Below, in pieces: positions 9,601 to 17,271 of a DNA stretch of 64,000 bases. The translations under genes were made by a program, and so were the position numbers. Under the pieces are notes generated by a model. The model saw only the letters and a list, made by a program, of their open reading frames with translations. It made no database searches and was not told the DNA's origin. The stretch's first letter is position 1. Each line of letters begins with the position of its first letter. The DNA is from Myxacorys almedinensis A (GTDB lineage Bacteria; Cyanobacteriota; Cyanobacteriia; Leptolyngbyales; Leptolyngbyaceae). Where the stretch lies: positions 1 to 64,000 of the forward strand of contig NZ_WVIE01000009.1 of NCBI RefSeq assembly GCF_010091945.1, in the 5' to 3' direction.

Positions 9601-11848
9601 ACATCCCGACGATAGGGAAAGAGTCAGCCAGACTTACAACGATTACATCGCTGGCATCCATAGCGAATACCGCGTGGAATTTCGGCAGCGCACCCAATCT
9701 GGTGATTGGAAATGGATTTTGTCTCTGGGCAACTTCGTAGCGTGGGACGCCGCCGGGCAACCGCTCCGGATGCTGGGAACCCATACCGAGATCACAGAGC
9801 GGAAACAGGCAGAAGAAGCCATCCGCCAGAGCGAGTCGCGCCTCCGTTTGATGATCGAAAGCGCAAAAGATTACGCGATCTTTACCCTTGATCTTAACGG
9901 CACGATCGCGAGTTGGAATTCTGGGGCAGAACGGCTGTTGGGCTATTTAGAAATCGAAGCGATCGGCTGTTCTGGTCAAATGATCTTCACGCCCGAAGAT
10001 AACGAACAACGACGCCCTGAGTATGAAATGCAAACTGCCCTTACTCAAGGACGGGCAGAAAACGAACGCTGGCATGTCCGCAAAGATGGGAGCCGCTTTT
10101 GGGCAAGTGGGTTGATGATGCCCCTGCTCGATGACGCGGATCAGCCACAAGGATTTGTAAAAATCTTGCAAGACAAAACCACGCAGCGCCAAGCGGGTGA
10201 ACGCCTGCGTTTGCTCTACGAAACCACCAGCGATTTACTCTCGACAGACCAGCCCCTAGCGCTGATGCATACTCTCTTTAGCAAACTCTCTGGTCAACTA
10301 GAGTTGGATTATTACTACAACTTTATGCTGGAAGAGAAAGACGGTCAGCAACGGCTGCATCTGAAAAACCATGAGGGCATCTCCGAGGAAACAGCACAGG
10401 CGCTAGAGTGGATTGGCTTGGGTGAGTATCTCTGTGGGTTAGTGGCACAAGAGCGACGGCAACTGATCTTTGATCAAGCCCAGCTTGCCAGCCATCCCAA
10501 CGCTCAAGGCATTTGTGCCCTGGGCGTCACGGCTTATGCGGGTCAACCGCTCATCGCTCAAGGGCGGCTCCTGGGAACGCTCTCCTTTGCCAGCCGCACC
10601 CGGACGCACTTTACGCCTGAAGAAGTTGAGGTGTTGCAATCTACCTGCGATCAGGTCGCGATCGCGCTAGAGCGAAGCAATCTGATTACCTCCATTCAGC
10701 AGCAAGCCGAACAGTTGCGCCACGCAAATCGCATCAAAGACGAATTTTTAGCCGTGTTATCCCATGAACTGCGATCGCCTCTCAATCCCATTCTCGGATG
10801 GACAAAGATGCTGCAATCGGGCAAGCTAGATGCAGCCAAAACGACACAGGCGTTAGCCACCATTGAACGGAACGCCAAATTGCAAGCTGAACTGATTGAA
10901 GACCTGCTAGATGTCTCTCGAATTTTGCAGGGCAAACTCCGCCTCACCATTCGCCCAGTCGATTTAAGATTGACAGTTGAATCAGCGATCGAAACCGTCA
11001 GTTTGGCAGCAGAAGCCAAAGCGATTGAGATTCAAACCCTATTAGAGGCTGAGGTCGGAGACGTTTCAGGAGATCCTAGCCGCTTGCAGCAGATCGTCTG
11101 GAATCTCGTTTCCAATGCGGTGAAATTTACGCCGTCTGGGGGGCGAGTTGAGGTGCGCTTAAGCCGGGTTGACCATCAGGCTCAAATCACGGTGATAGAC
11201 ACTGGCAAAGGCATCAGCCCAGAGTTTTTGCCCCATGTCTTCGACTATTTCCGCCAAGCCGACAGTGCCACCACCCGCAAGTTTGGTGGGCTGGGATTGG
11301 GGCTAGCGATCGTGCGTCATCTCGTCGAGCTTCATGGCGGCACGGTGGGGGTAGACAGCCAGGGTGAGGGGCAAGGTGCTACGTTTACCGTCAGGCTGCC
11401 CCTGTTAGCCACGGGCGATCGACAGGGCAACCGGGCGCAACAATCCTTGTCATCTGCTGCTGCCGAGGAACCCCTCGCGGGGATGCGGGTGCTGGTTGTA
11501 GATGACGAAATTGATATGCGAGACGTGATTGCCTTTTCCCTAGAGCAAGCAGGTGCAGAGGTGATTGCCGTTGCCACCGCCGCCGAGGCACTGGTGGTCT
11601 TAGCTCAGGAGCGCCCCAATATCTTGTTGAGCGATATTGGAATGCCAGACATGGATGGGTATATGCTGCTGCGCCAAGTCAGAGCTTTACCACTAGCACA
11701 AGGTGGACAAACACCCGCGATCGCGCTGACTGCCTACGCAGGCGAGGTTGACCAGCAACAAGCCCTCCACGCTGGATTTCAGCAGCATTTGGCAAAACCT
11801 GTGGAGCCAGATGTGTTGGTAAGAGCGATCGCGCAAGCCCTGGCTTAG
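6692..11848 (+). CDS. hybrid sensor histidine kinase with two HK-receiver modules
   Basis: A 1718-residue soluble-looking signalling protein. In order: PAS-like (about 20-165), GAF (170-335), HisKA with phospho-acceptor His359 in ISHEFRTP, HATPase_c (G boxes DTGTG and GSGIGLSLV), receiver 1 (about 648-770, Asp703 in LTDVMMP). Then three PAS/PAC domains (about 795-915, 925-1050, 1055-1175), a second GAF (about 1185-1335), a second HisKA with His1358 in LSHELRSP, HATPase_c (DTGKG, GGLGLGLAIV) and receiver 2 (about 1598-1718, Asp1648 in LSDIGMP). No transmembrane segment is evident, so the inputs are cytosolic. Both transmitters and both receivers keep their key residues. There is no DNA-binding output, so an external phosphotransfer partner is expected. 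Confidence 0.93.
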   Translation: MSVEQQEAISERLFAGGGEMGALMQAQDWSQTRLGAVEHWSQSLRTAVRIMLTSQQAMFVWWGEDLINLYNDAYRAILGGKHPKALGQPAAEVWREIWDQVGPRAESALRQNEGTYDESLLLIMERNGYPEETYYTFSYSPIPDDDGSTGGIFCANTDDTQRIIGERQLALLTELATKTADARTFDEACTLSATCLATNPYDLPFAMIYLVDPDQQIISLAGTSGITQDAAAVPETVAFNQPSAWRFGEVLSTHQPCLISDLEAQFSHLPTGAWHQSPHQAIAVPIAPSGETGKAGILVAGLNPFRLFDHSYQQFIDLVAAQTAASVANAQAYEEERKRTKALAELDRAKTAFFSNISHEFRTPLTLMLDPLAETLSRLDGQLPPSEREQLQMVQRNGQRLLKLVNTLLDFSRIEAGRIQATYQPTDLATYTIELASVFRSAIERANLRLVVDCSPLSSPAWVDREMWEKIVLNLLSNAFKFTIAGEIAVILREGNNQIELEVRDTGTGIPAAELPRIFERFHRVRGAKGRTYEGSGIGLSLVRELVLLHGGTIEVRSVVDQGSRFIVSIPAGSAHLSPERLDATRALVPVATGTVPYVEEALRWLPEEDFGAPILDFRVEPTRAITDPAHLRRQPDPSQPESRPPTSKILLVDDNTDMRDYVRRLLVDQGHTVETAANGRAAIALLKHLPDPHHLPDLILTDVMMPHLDGFGLLRALRADAATRDLPIILLSARAGEEARIEGLSAGADDYLTKPFSARELLARVEANLKLAQVRRAAMQQEQALRLEAETAQQTVEMILSSISDSFVVLDRDWNFTYVNDRYCKTVEMERDALLGHSVWELFPDAANTDVHIQLQRSLDEQTPVQFEWFFHAWNRWFEYRVYPSPSGLTIFLCEITDRVQVEHERRQTESALHESEERLRLTLAAANQGWYDLNVQTGDTIVSPEYAQMLGYDPATFQETNAKWQERLHPDDRERVSQTYNDYIAGIHSEYRVEFRQRTQSGDWKWILSLGNFVAWDAAGQPLRMLGTHTEITERKQAEEAIRQSESRLRLMIESAKDYAIFTLDLNGTIASWNSGAERLLGYLEIEAIGCSGQMIFTPEDNEQRRPEYEMQTALTQGRAENERWHVRKDGSRFWASGLMMPLLDDADQPQGFVKILQDKTTQRQAGERLRLLYETTSDLLSTDQPLALMHTLFSKLSGQLELDYYYNFMLEEKDGQQRLHLKNHEGISEETAQALEWIGLGEYLCGLVAQERRQLIFDQAQLASHPNAQGICALGVTAYAGQPLIAQGRLLGTLSFASRTRTHFTPEEVEVLQSTCDQVAIALERSNLITSIQQQAEQLRHANRIKDEFLAVLSHELRSPLNPILGWTKMLQSGKLDAAKTTQALATIERNAKLQAELIEDLLDVSRILQGKLRLTIRPVDLRLTVESAIETVSLAAEAKAIEIQTLLEAEVGDVSGDPSRLQQIVWNLVSNAVKFTPSGGRVEVRLSRVDHQAQITVIDTGKGISPEFLPHVFDYFRQADSATTRKFGGLGLGLAIVRHLVELHGGTVGVDSQGEGQGATFTVRLPLLATGDRQGNRAQQSLSSAAAEEPLAGMRVLVVDDEIDMRDVIAFSLEQAGAEVIAVATAAEALVVLAQERPNILLSDIGMPDMDGYMLLRQVRALPLAQGGQTPAIALTAYAGEVDQQQALHAGFQQHLAKPVEPDVLVRAIAQALA

Positions 11849-11933
11849 CCCCTATCGCTTTGGCTATCTCTGCTGCCAAATGGTGGACGCTAGCCTGTAC
11901 ACCCCGCTTGAGCCATCCTGCTATCTCATGCCA

Positions 11934-12350
11934 TCACGAACTTGCTTCCACTTTGCGCTGCTCTAAATAGACCGCACTTCGATCCTGTCCCCCAACTTCA
12001 ATCTTCTGCAAGCGCACCGTTCCCTGAACCACGATCGGGGTGCCCTGAGTCGGAATTTGATCCGTTGTCACAATCCAGATGCTGCCGGTTTCATCTTTCA
12101 ACTCATACGCTCGGACGCCGCCCATCAACGGAGCCTGCGCCCCAACTTTTCCGCGCACATGCACCGAAAAATGATTTTTGTTTTTCTGAATATCACGAAC
12201 TTTTGTAATGCTGCCAAAATCAAGCACCGATAAAACCCGTTCTCCCGTAGAAACTGTTCCAGGAGCCGTAGAACCCGTACAACTGACCAAACTCACAAAG
12301 AAAAGAAAGCCAAAACTTTGACCCAGAATCGCAGAAAGGAGACGCATCAT
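11934..12350 (-). CDS. putative lipoprotein with an OB-fold-like domain
   Basis: A 138-residue protein beginning with a lipoprotein signal: a hydrophobic run ending in LVSC, with the Cys near residue 24, then a Ser/Thr/Gly-rich linker. The body (about 38-135) has alternating beta-type segments such as HFSVHVRGKV, SIWIVTTDQ and TPIVVQGTVRL. These resemble the small secreted OB-fold domains found in bacteria, but I assign no function. The start is ATG 12350; GTG or ATG one codon either side is possible. It sits on the minus strand between the hybrid kinase and folD, with no evident operon partner. Confidence 0.7.
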   Translation of the reverse strand: MMRLLSAILGQSFGFLFFVSLVSCTGSTAPGTVSTGERVLSVLDFGSITKVRDIQKNKNHFSVHVRGKVGAQAPLMGGVRAYELKDETGSIWIVTTDQIPTQGTPIVVQGTVRLQKIEVGGQDRSAVYLEQRKVEASS

Positions 12351-12567
12351 CACTGAGGGGGGTAGGAGGATTGAACACGAGCTTCTGTCGTCTTTTTGCC
12401 ATCAGGTCGCCCGAATCTGCGAAACTAAAAAGAGTTTGTCAAATTCAAGGGCAAACCGCATCAAAACTGTTGCACACTCATTGTAAGAAAAGTCTTTCGA
12501 GTGTCAATTGTGTCTCAGCGATTTTTGCGAGTGGGTCGTTTATTGTGCCGTCGTAGTCTTACTATTT

Positions 12568-13437
12568 ATGTCTTCTATCGCTCAATTACTGGATGGAAAA
12601 GCCCTAGCTCAGCGCATGCAGGCAGAGCTAGCAGAGCAAGTGAAAGCCTTGCAGAAACAGCATGGGCGCGCTCCGGGCTTAGCCGTTTTGATGGTGGGAG
12701 ACAACCCAGCAAGTGCTGCCTATGTTCGTAATAAGGAACGAGCCTGCCAAACCGTAGGCATTGTATCTTTTGGCACTCATTTCCCAGCGGAGACGACCCA
12801 AGCCGAACTGGAGCAGACGATCTGGAATCTCAATCACGACGATCGCGTTGATGGCATTCTCGTTCAGCTACCGTTGCCCGACCACCTCGATAGCGTCGCC
12901 CTGCTCAATCAGATTCACCCAGATAAAGATGCCGATGGCTTGCATCCTACCAATCTAGGGCGGCTTGTGCGAGGAGAACCCGGTTTACGAAGCTGCACCC
13001 CGGCAGGAGTCATGCGACTTTTAGCAGAATATAAGATTGATGTCAGCGGCAGGCAAGCCGTGGTGGTGGGTCGCAGCATTTTGGTGGGGAAACCGATCGC
13101 CATGCTGCTGCTAGAAGCCGATGCTACCGTCACGATCGCGCACTCGCGATCGCCCGATCTCTCTGCCCTCACCTGCCGCGCCGACATCTTAATCGCCGCC
13201 GTGGGTCGCCAAAACCTGATCACTGCTGAAATGGTCAAACCCGGATCGGTGGTAGTAGATGTGGGCATCAACCGGGTCACCGATGGGACGGGCAAAAGTC
13301 GCCTGGTTGGAGATGTTGATTTCAGCGCAGTGCAGCCCATCGCTGCGTACCTCACTCCGGTACCGGGCGGAGTTGGTGCGATGACTGTGACCATGCTGTT
13401 GCACAATACTGTATGGAGTTATTCTCAAAAATTTTAA
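12568..13437 (+). CDS. folD: bifunctional methylenetetrahydrofolate dehydrogenase/cyclohydrolase
   Basis: Interconverts 5,10-methylene-THF and 10-formyl-THF with NADP+, feeding one-carbon units to purines and formyl-Met. With the ATG at 12568 the protein is 289 residues, the usual length, and begins [14 protein letters not shown]. The upstream 20 codons in frame have no family match and were dropped. Family signatures are present: the YVRNKERAC substrate loop with its Lys, the QLPLP motif, [10 protein letters not shown] for NADP and the C-terminal [15 protein letters not shown]. It is followed on the same strand by crtE and a DUF212 gene. Confidence 0.96.
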   Translation: MSSIAQLLDGKALAQRMQAELAEQVKALQKQHGRAPGLAVLMVGDNPASAAYVRNKERACQTVGIVSFGTHFPAETTQAELEQTIWNLNHDDRVDGILVQLPLPDHLDSVALLNQIHPDKDADGLHPTNLGRLVRGEPGLRSCTPAGVMRLLAEYKIDVSGRQAVVVGRSILVGKPIAMLLLEADATVTIAHSRSPDLSALTCRADILIAAVGRQNLITAEMVKPGSVVVDVGINRVTDGTGKSRLVGDVDFSAVQPIAAYLTPVPGGVGAMTVTMLLHNTVWSYSQKF

Positions 13438-13604
13438 GGATGTTGGCTTCCGGGGCAAGGCTTTGCCAAGAGAGATTCTTTGAAAGCGCGATCGCAACGA
13501 GAAACAACCGTTGACGCTGAGCCATGATTCATGCAACAACGCTCTGACTCAACCCTCATCCTTCATCCCCTATCCCTTTTTAAAGATATCGGAGGCGACT
13601 GCAT

Positions 13605-14528
13605 ATGATGGCGACTGGCGAGACCCAAACAAACCCAACAAAACCGTTTGATTTGAAGGCATATTTAGCAGCGCGGCAGCAGCTTGTAGAAGCGGCGCTC
13701 GATCGCAGTCTCCCGGTGACCTATCCTGAACGCATCTATGAGTCAATGCGCTATTCCCTTTTGGCTGGCGGAAAGCGCCTCCGCCCCATTCTCTGTCTCG
13801 CCACGTGTGAACTGGCAGGGGGCACGGTCGAGATGGCAATGCCCACCGCGTGCGCCCTTGAAATGATTCACACCATGTCTCTGATTCATGATGACTTGCC
13901 CGCCATGGACAACGACGACTATCGGCGCGGCAAATTGACCAACCACAAGGTCTTTAACGAAGCCGTGGCAATCTTGGCAGGAGATGGCTTGCTGGCGTAC
14001 GCCTTTGAGCATATTGCCGAAGAAACTCAAAATGTACCTGCTGAGCGCTTAATGAAAGTTATTGCGCGCCTGGGTCGGGCCGTCGGGGCGGCGGGTTTGG
14101 TGGGCGGTCAAGTCGTTGATCTTGACTGTGAAGGGGCAAAAGACGTTACGATAGAAACCCTGAATTTCATTCACACTCACAAAACGGCAGCGCTATTGGA
14201 AACTTCTGTGGTCAGTGGTGCGATCGTAGCTGGTGCTTCTGAGGAAGATGTGCAACGATTATCCCGGTATTCTCAGGCGATCGGGCTTGCCTTCCAAATT
14301 GTGGATGATGTGTTAGACATCACAGCATCCTCGGAAGAGCTAGGGAAAACGGCTGGCAAAGATGCCTGCGCTGAAAAAGCAACCTATCCCAAGCTTTGGG
14401 GCATGGAAGAGTCGTGTAAACAAGCGAAACTGCTTGTAGAACAAGCGAAATCGGAAGTGTCTCTCTATGGCGAAGCCGCGCTACCCCTGATGGCGATCGC
14501 AGACTTTATCACCGCCCGTACCCACTAA
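13605..14528 (+). CDS. crtE: geranylgeranyl diphosphate synthase
   Basis: Chain-elongating prenyltransferase making C20 GGPP for carotenoids, phytol and quinone tails. The first Asp-rich motif (DDLPAMDND, from Asp96) and the second (DDVLD near residue 234) that bind Mg-diphosphate are intact, as are GGKRLRP for IPP binding and GGQVVD. The 307-residue length is typical. The start at 13605 is supported by GGAGG at 13591-13595; a second ATG follows immediately. Gene order folD-crtE-DUF212 on one strand is compatible with co-transcription, with a gap of about 170 bases after folD. Confidence 0.96.
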   Translation: MMATGETQTNPTKPFDLKAYLAARQQLVEAALDRSLPVTYPERIYESMRYSLLAGGKRLRPILCLATCELAGGTVEMAMPTACALEMIHTMSLIHDDLPAMDNDDYRRGKLTNHKVFNEAVAILAGDGLLAYAFEHIAEETQNVPAERLMKVIARLGRAVGAAGLVGGQVVDLDCEGAKDVTIETLNFIHTHKTAALLETSVVSGAIVAGASEEDVQRLSRYSQAIGLAFQIVDDVLDITASSEELGKTAGKDACAEKATYPKLWGMEESCKQAKLLVEQAKSEVSLYGEAALPLMAIADFITARTH

Positions 14529-14619
14529 AGGACGGATGAGCGATCAAGCTACTCGCGCTGGTTTCAATGGCTGCTCCCCGTTATCTGCTGTTCTCTGTTC
14601 ATCTCCCCTCCTCTCTCTT

Positions 14620-15108
14620 ATGCAGGACTTTGGCGACATTTTAAACAATCAGGTGCTGGTGGTAGCCCTTGTTGCGTGCCTCTTGACCCAAGCCGCGAAG
14701 TTGGTGATCGAACTGATTCGCCACCGCAAGATCAATTTTCGGGTGTTGGTCGAAACCGGGGGAATGCCTAGCTCCCATTCTGCGCTGGTGACAGCGTTGG
14801 CAGCAGGGGTTGGGCTAACCGATGGTTGGGCGAGCACAGAGTTTGCGATCGCAACGATTCTGGCGTTTATCGTCATGTACGATGCGGCTGGGGTGCGGCA
14901 AGCCGCAGGCAAGCAGGCTCGCATTTTGAACCAAATTATTGACGAATTTTTCCAGGGTGAACATCAATTTACCGAAGATCGCCTCAAAGAGCTATTAGGA
15001 CACACGCCATTTCAGGTGATCGTGGGTTCGATTTTAGGAGTGGCGATTTCGGTTGTGGGTCAATGGTGGTTTAGTGGTCGCTGGGTGACGATGGGCGGCT
15101 TGTCCTAA
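14620..15108 (+). CDS. divergent PAP2 family membrane protein (DUF212, YuiD-like)
   Basis: A 162-residue membrane protein related to the acid phosphatase/vanadium haloperoxidase superfamily. Family hallmarks are the early helix LVVALVACLLTQAAKLVIEL, then GGMPSSHSALVTALAAGVG (Ser-His motif) and MYDAAGVRQAAGKQA. I chose the ATG at 14620 because the family normally begins about MQDFG. An in-frame ATG at 14536 would add 28 unrelated residues, though it has GGACGG just before it. It lies directly after crtE, which suggests, by inference only, action on a prenyl diphosphate. Confidence 0.88.
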   Translation: MQDFGDILNNQVLVVALVACLLTQAAKLVIELIRHRKINFRVLVETGGMPSSHSALVTALAAGVGLTDGWASTEFAIATILAFIVMYDAAGVRQAAGKQARILNQIIDEFFQGEHQFTEDRLKELLGHTPFQVIVGSILGVAISVVGQWWFSGRWVTMGGLS

Positions 15109-15156
15109 CCTTTATCTGGCGATATTCCAGGCGATGCGATCGCAGTATGCCTGCCC

Positions 15157-15870
15157 TCACTGCCCCCCAATTCTCGGTAAATTAACCGGCGACTTTAGCA
15201 GCACTACTTGGCGACTGTCTACCATGGTTGCGGTAAACCCGCGATCGCTCAGCGATCGCAACACCGAGTCGGCAATTCTTCGGTCTGTGGTGTGCGCTGC
15301 CAGCAAAAACGGGCGCTGCCCATAGGACGCCAGCCCAATCTGGCGATTTAAAATTTGGCTCACCTGTGCCGCGATTTCCGGGCGGTTGTTGTACTGTACA
15401 ATCACCGCGTAGCCGCTGCCCAGCAGTTGGGGGTTATAGCTTGCATTGGTTGCAGTGGTTGGATAGCCCTCCGGAAGGGTTCCCCCCGGCTGCTGAGCGG
15501 TAATTCCTCCATTCGGCGGACGGGTAACAAACGCCGACAACCCCACCGTTCCACTGAAATAATTTGCCCAAGAAGTCGCCGATTCGGAGCTTTGGAAGCC
15601 CCCTACCCGCGTCACCGTATCTTGAAAGTAGGTACAAAGGGTGGCATCTGCATTGGTGGGCAGAGTGCTGCGAACCCTTGCCTGAGCATCGGGAGTTTGG
15701 CTCACCACAAGTAACAAATACTCGCCCGATCGCGGCGGCTGACAGGCAGCATATTGAGCAAGCCCACTTCGAGCGGTGATCAACACTCCAGCAATCGCAG
15801 GAAGAACACTCAGCGATAGAGGAGACAGGGCAAGTCGCTTTATGGTATTCCGGCAGGTAATCTGGCTCAT
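15157..15870 (-). CDS. exported protein with two SPOR-like repeats
   Basis: A 237-residue secreted protein. It has a signal-like hydrophobic stretch (about 14-36, LALSPLSLSVLPAIAGVLIT). Two related segments then follow: residues about 47-115 (GEYLLLVVSQ ... WANYF) and about 150-230 (GYAVIVQYNNRPEIA ... VVLLKSP). Each has the beta-alpha-beta pattern of SPOR-type peptidoglycan-binding modules. Between them lies a short Gly/Pro/Thr linker. The assignment is by pattern rather than strong identity. It is convergent with the DUF212 gene and has no operon partner. Confidence 0.65.
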   Translation of the reverse strand: MSQITCRNTIKRLALSPLSLSVLPAIAGVLITARSGLAQYAACQPPRSGEYLLLVVSQTPDAQARVRSTLPTNADATLCTYFQDTVTRVGGFQSSESATSWANYFSGTVGLSAFVTRPPNGGITAQQPGGTLPEGYPTTATNASYNPQLLGSGYAVIVQYNNRPEIAAQVSQILNRQIGLASYGQRPFLLAAHTTDRRIADSVLRSLSDRGFTATMVDSRQVVLLKSPVNLPRIGGQ

Positions 15871-15891
15871 AGCAGTTTTAAGAAGGACAAG

Positions 15892-16218
15892 TTAGGAAAC
15901 AGCTTCTAGAGACGCCAGAGGCTGCGGAATTGTCTCCGAAGCCTGGAATTCTCCAACGATGACATATTCTAGCCGCAGCTTGAGCCAAGTGATAAATGTT
16001 TTATTGGTAGAGATGATAGCGGCTGAGGGTTTAGGGCATTCGGCATTGATCTGTGCCATTTCTGGTGCGGCTAAGAAGGCGGGTTGCTTGACGAGCCAAA
16101 AATCAATGTCTTTGTTTTGCTCTCCATAATGCCGCGATCGCTCTTTCAGAACTTCATCGGTCGGTTCGTCTTCGAGCATAAATTTCTGGCTGGCTAACAC
16201 GTAATAGTAAGTGGTCAT
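15892..16218 (-). CDS. ycf54: Ycf54, Mg-protoporphyrin IX monomethyl ester cyclase subunit
   Basis: A 108-residue protein starting MTTYYYVLASQKF and containing DFWLVKQPAFL, STNKTFITWLKLRLEYV and a C-terminal ETIPQPLASL, the characteristic Ycf54 sequence. Ycf54 supports the aerobic cyclase (AcsF/CycI) that forms ring E of chlorophyll. The start at 16218 is preferred over an upstream in-frame codon at 16242 because homologues begin there. A GAGGAGAG ribosome site lies within the last pdxJ codons. Its ATG begins one base after the pdxJ stop, so the pair is co-transcribed. Confidence 0.93.
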   Translation of the reverse strand: MTTYYYVLASQKFMLEDEPTDEVLKERSRHYGEQNKDIDFWLVKQPAFLAAPEMAQINAECPKPSAAIISTNKTFITWLKLRLEYVIVGEFQASETIPQPLASLEAVS

Positions 16219-16219
16219 T

Positions 16220-16942
16220 TTATCGCTCTCCTCGAATGGCATGTTTCATTTCTCGTACGGCGCGCTCTACCCCAACCAGGACGGCACGGCTGATGATCGT
16301 GTGTCCAATATTCAATTCTTCCATGCCAGGGAGATCTGCGACAGGGGAAACGTTCCAGTAGGTAAGCCCGTGTCCAGCGTTGACTTGTAGCCCGGCTTGC
16401 AGTGCGCGATCGCAGCCTTCTGCCAAAATGTTCAATTCGTTCTGGCGATCGGCTTCACAGGTGGCTTCGGCATACTGCCCGGTGTGCAACTCAATAAACC
16501 TTGCGCCGCTTGCGGCAGAGGCGGCGATCTGCGCTGGGTCAGCATCAATAAACAGGCTAACCGGAATGTTGGCATCTTGCAGTTGATGGACAATTGCTGT
16601 CATGCGATCGCGCTGTCCTACAACATCTAACCCGCCCTCGGTAGTAATCTCAGCGCGGTTTTCAGGAACAAGCGTGACATAATCGGGCTGGATATCGAGG
16701 GCGATCGCCACCATTTCATCGGTCGCTGCCATCTCTAAATTGAGGTGGGTACGCACGGTTTGCCGCAAAAGCCGCACATCCCGATCTTGAATATGTCGCC
16801 GATCTTCGCGCAAATGCACGGTAATGCCATCGGCTCCTGCAAGTTCGGCAAGCACGGCAGCAGCAACAGGGTCAGGTTCGACGGCTCGACGGGCTTGGCG
16901 GATAGTGGCGATGTGGTCAATATTGACACCAAGAGTAGGCAA
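16220..16942 (-). CDS. pdxJ: pyridoxine 5'-phosphate synthase
   Basis: Condenses 1-deoxyxylulose 5-phosphate with 3-amino-2-oxopropyl phosphate to form pyridoxine 5'-phosphate. The 240-residue version begins at a TTG at 16942 ([19 protein letters not shown]), where family members begin. A GGAG lies ten bases upstream. The open frame continues to 17125, but those 61 residues have no pdxJ character. Conserved parts are [39 protein letters not shown] and GHGLTYWNV. It ends one base before ycf54, a two-gene operon. Confidence 0.94.
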   Translation of the reverse strand: MPTLGVNIDHIATIRQARRAVEPDPVAAAVLAELAGADGITVHLREDRRHIQDRDVRLLRQTVRTHLNLEMAATDEMVAIALDIQPDYVTLVPENRAEITTEGGLDVVGQRDRMTAIVHQLQDANIPVSLFIDADPAQIAASAASGARFIELHTGQYAEATCEADRQNELNILAEGCDRALQAGLQVNAGHGLTYWNVSPVADLPGMEELNIGHTIISRAVLVGVERAVREMKHAIRGER

Positions 16943-17173
16943 GGCTAGAGTTCTCCGACGCTTCAGATTCTGATTGTATCGTTTCTGCGTTTCAAAGCTC
17001 CTGGTGCACACTGGGAAACCTCGCTGATTTTTGACGGGTGTTTGGCCCTTACTTTGGATGAAAGCAGTGTTATGACAGCACTTCTGAGAAATGAGATCTG
17101 AGTGGAATAGTGTTTGTAAATACATAAAAGACGGCTTGCGATCGCAGAACTGCCTGTAGTTTTACAATTTTTA

Positions 17174-17203
17174 TTGACAGTACTTCTCAACCAATGTGAT
17201 ATT
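17174..17203 (+). promoter_or_regulatory. sigma70-type promoter of the porin gene
   Basis: TTGACA at 17174-17179 and GATATT at 17198-17203 with an 18-base spacer, about 70 bases before the porin start. This is the best -35/-10 pair seen in the window. Confidence 0.6.
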
Positions 17204-17213
17204 CTCTAATTGG

Positions 17214-17239
17214 TTTTATTGAAAACAAAATCAATAAAA
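17214..17239. repeat. 9-bp inverted repeat in the porin leader
   Basis: TTTTATTGA (17214-17222) and TCAATAAAA (17231-17239) are perfect inverted copies eight bases apart. They start about 10 bases after the -10 box, where an operator or a 5' UTR hairpin would act. The stem is AT-rich and has no known cyanobacterial regulator consensus. Confidence 0.55.
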
Positions 17240-17271
17240 TTCAGCAAGCTAATTGGTGTGAGTATCAAGTA

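Noticed and set aside
7654-11879. Many minus-strand frames of 60-107 codons opposite the hybrid kinase
   Set aside because: They mirror the codon pattern of the plus-strand kinase and have no recognisable content; shadows.
16943-17125. 61-residue N-terminal extension of pdxJ
   Set aside because: It has no pdxJ similarity, and the TTG at 16942 has a ribosome site and the family start.
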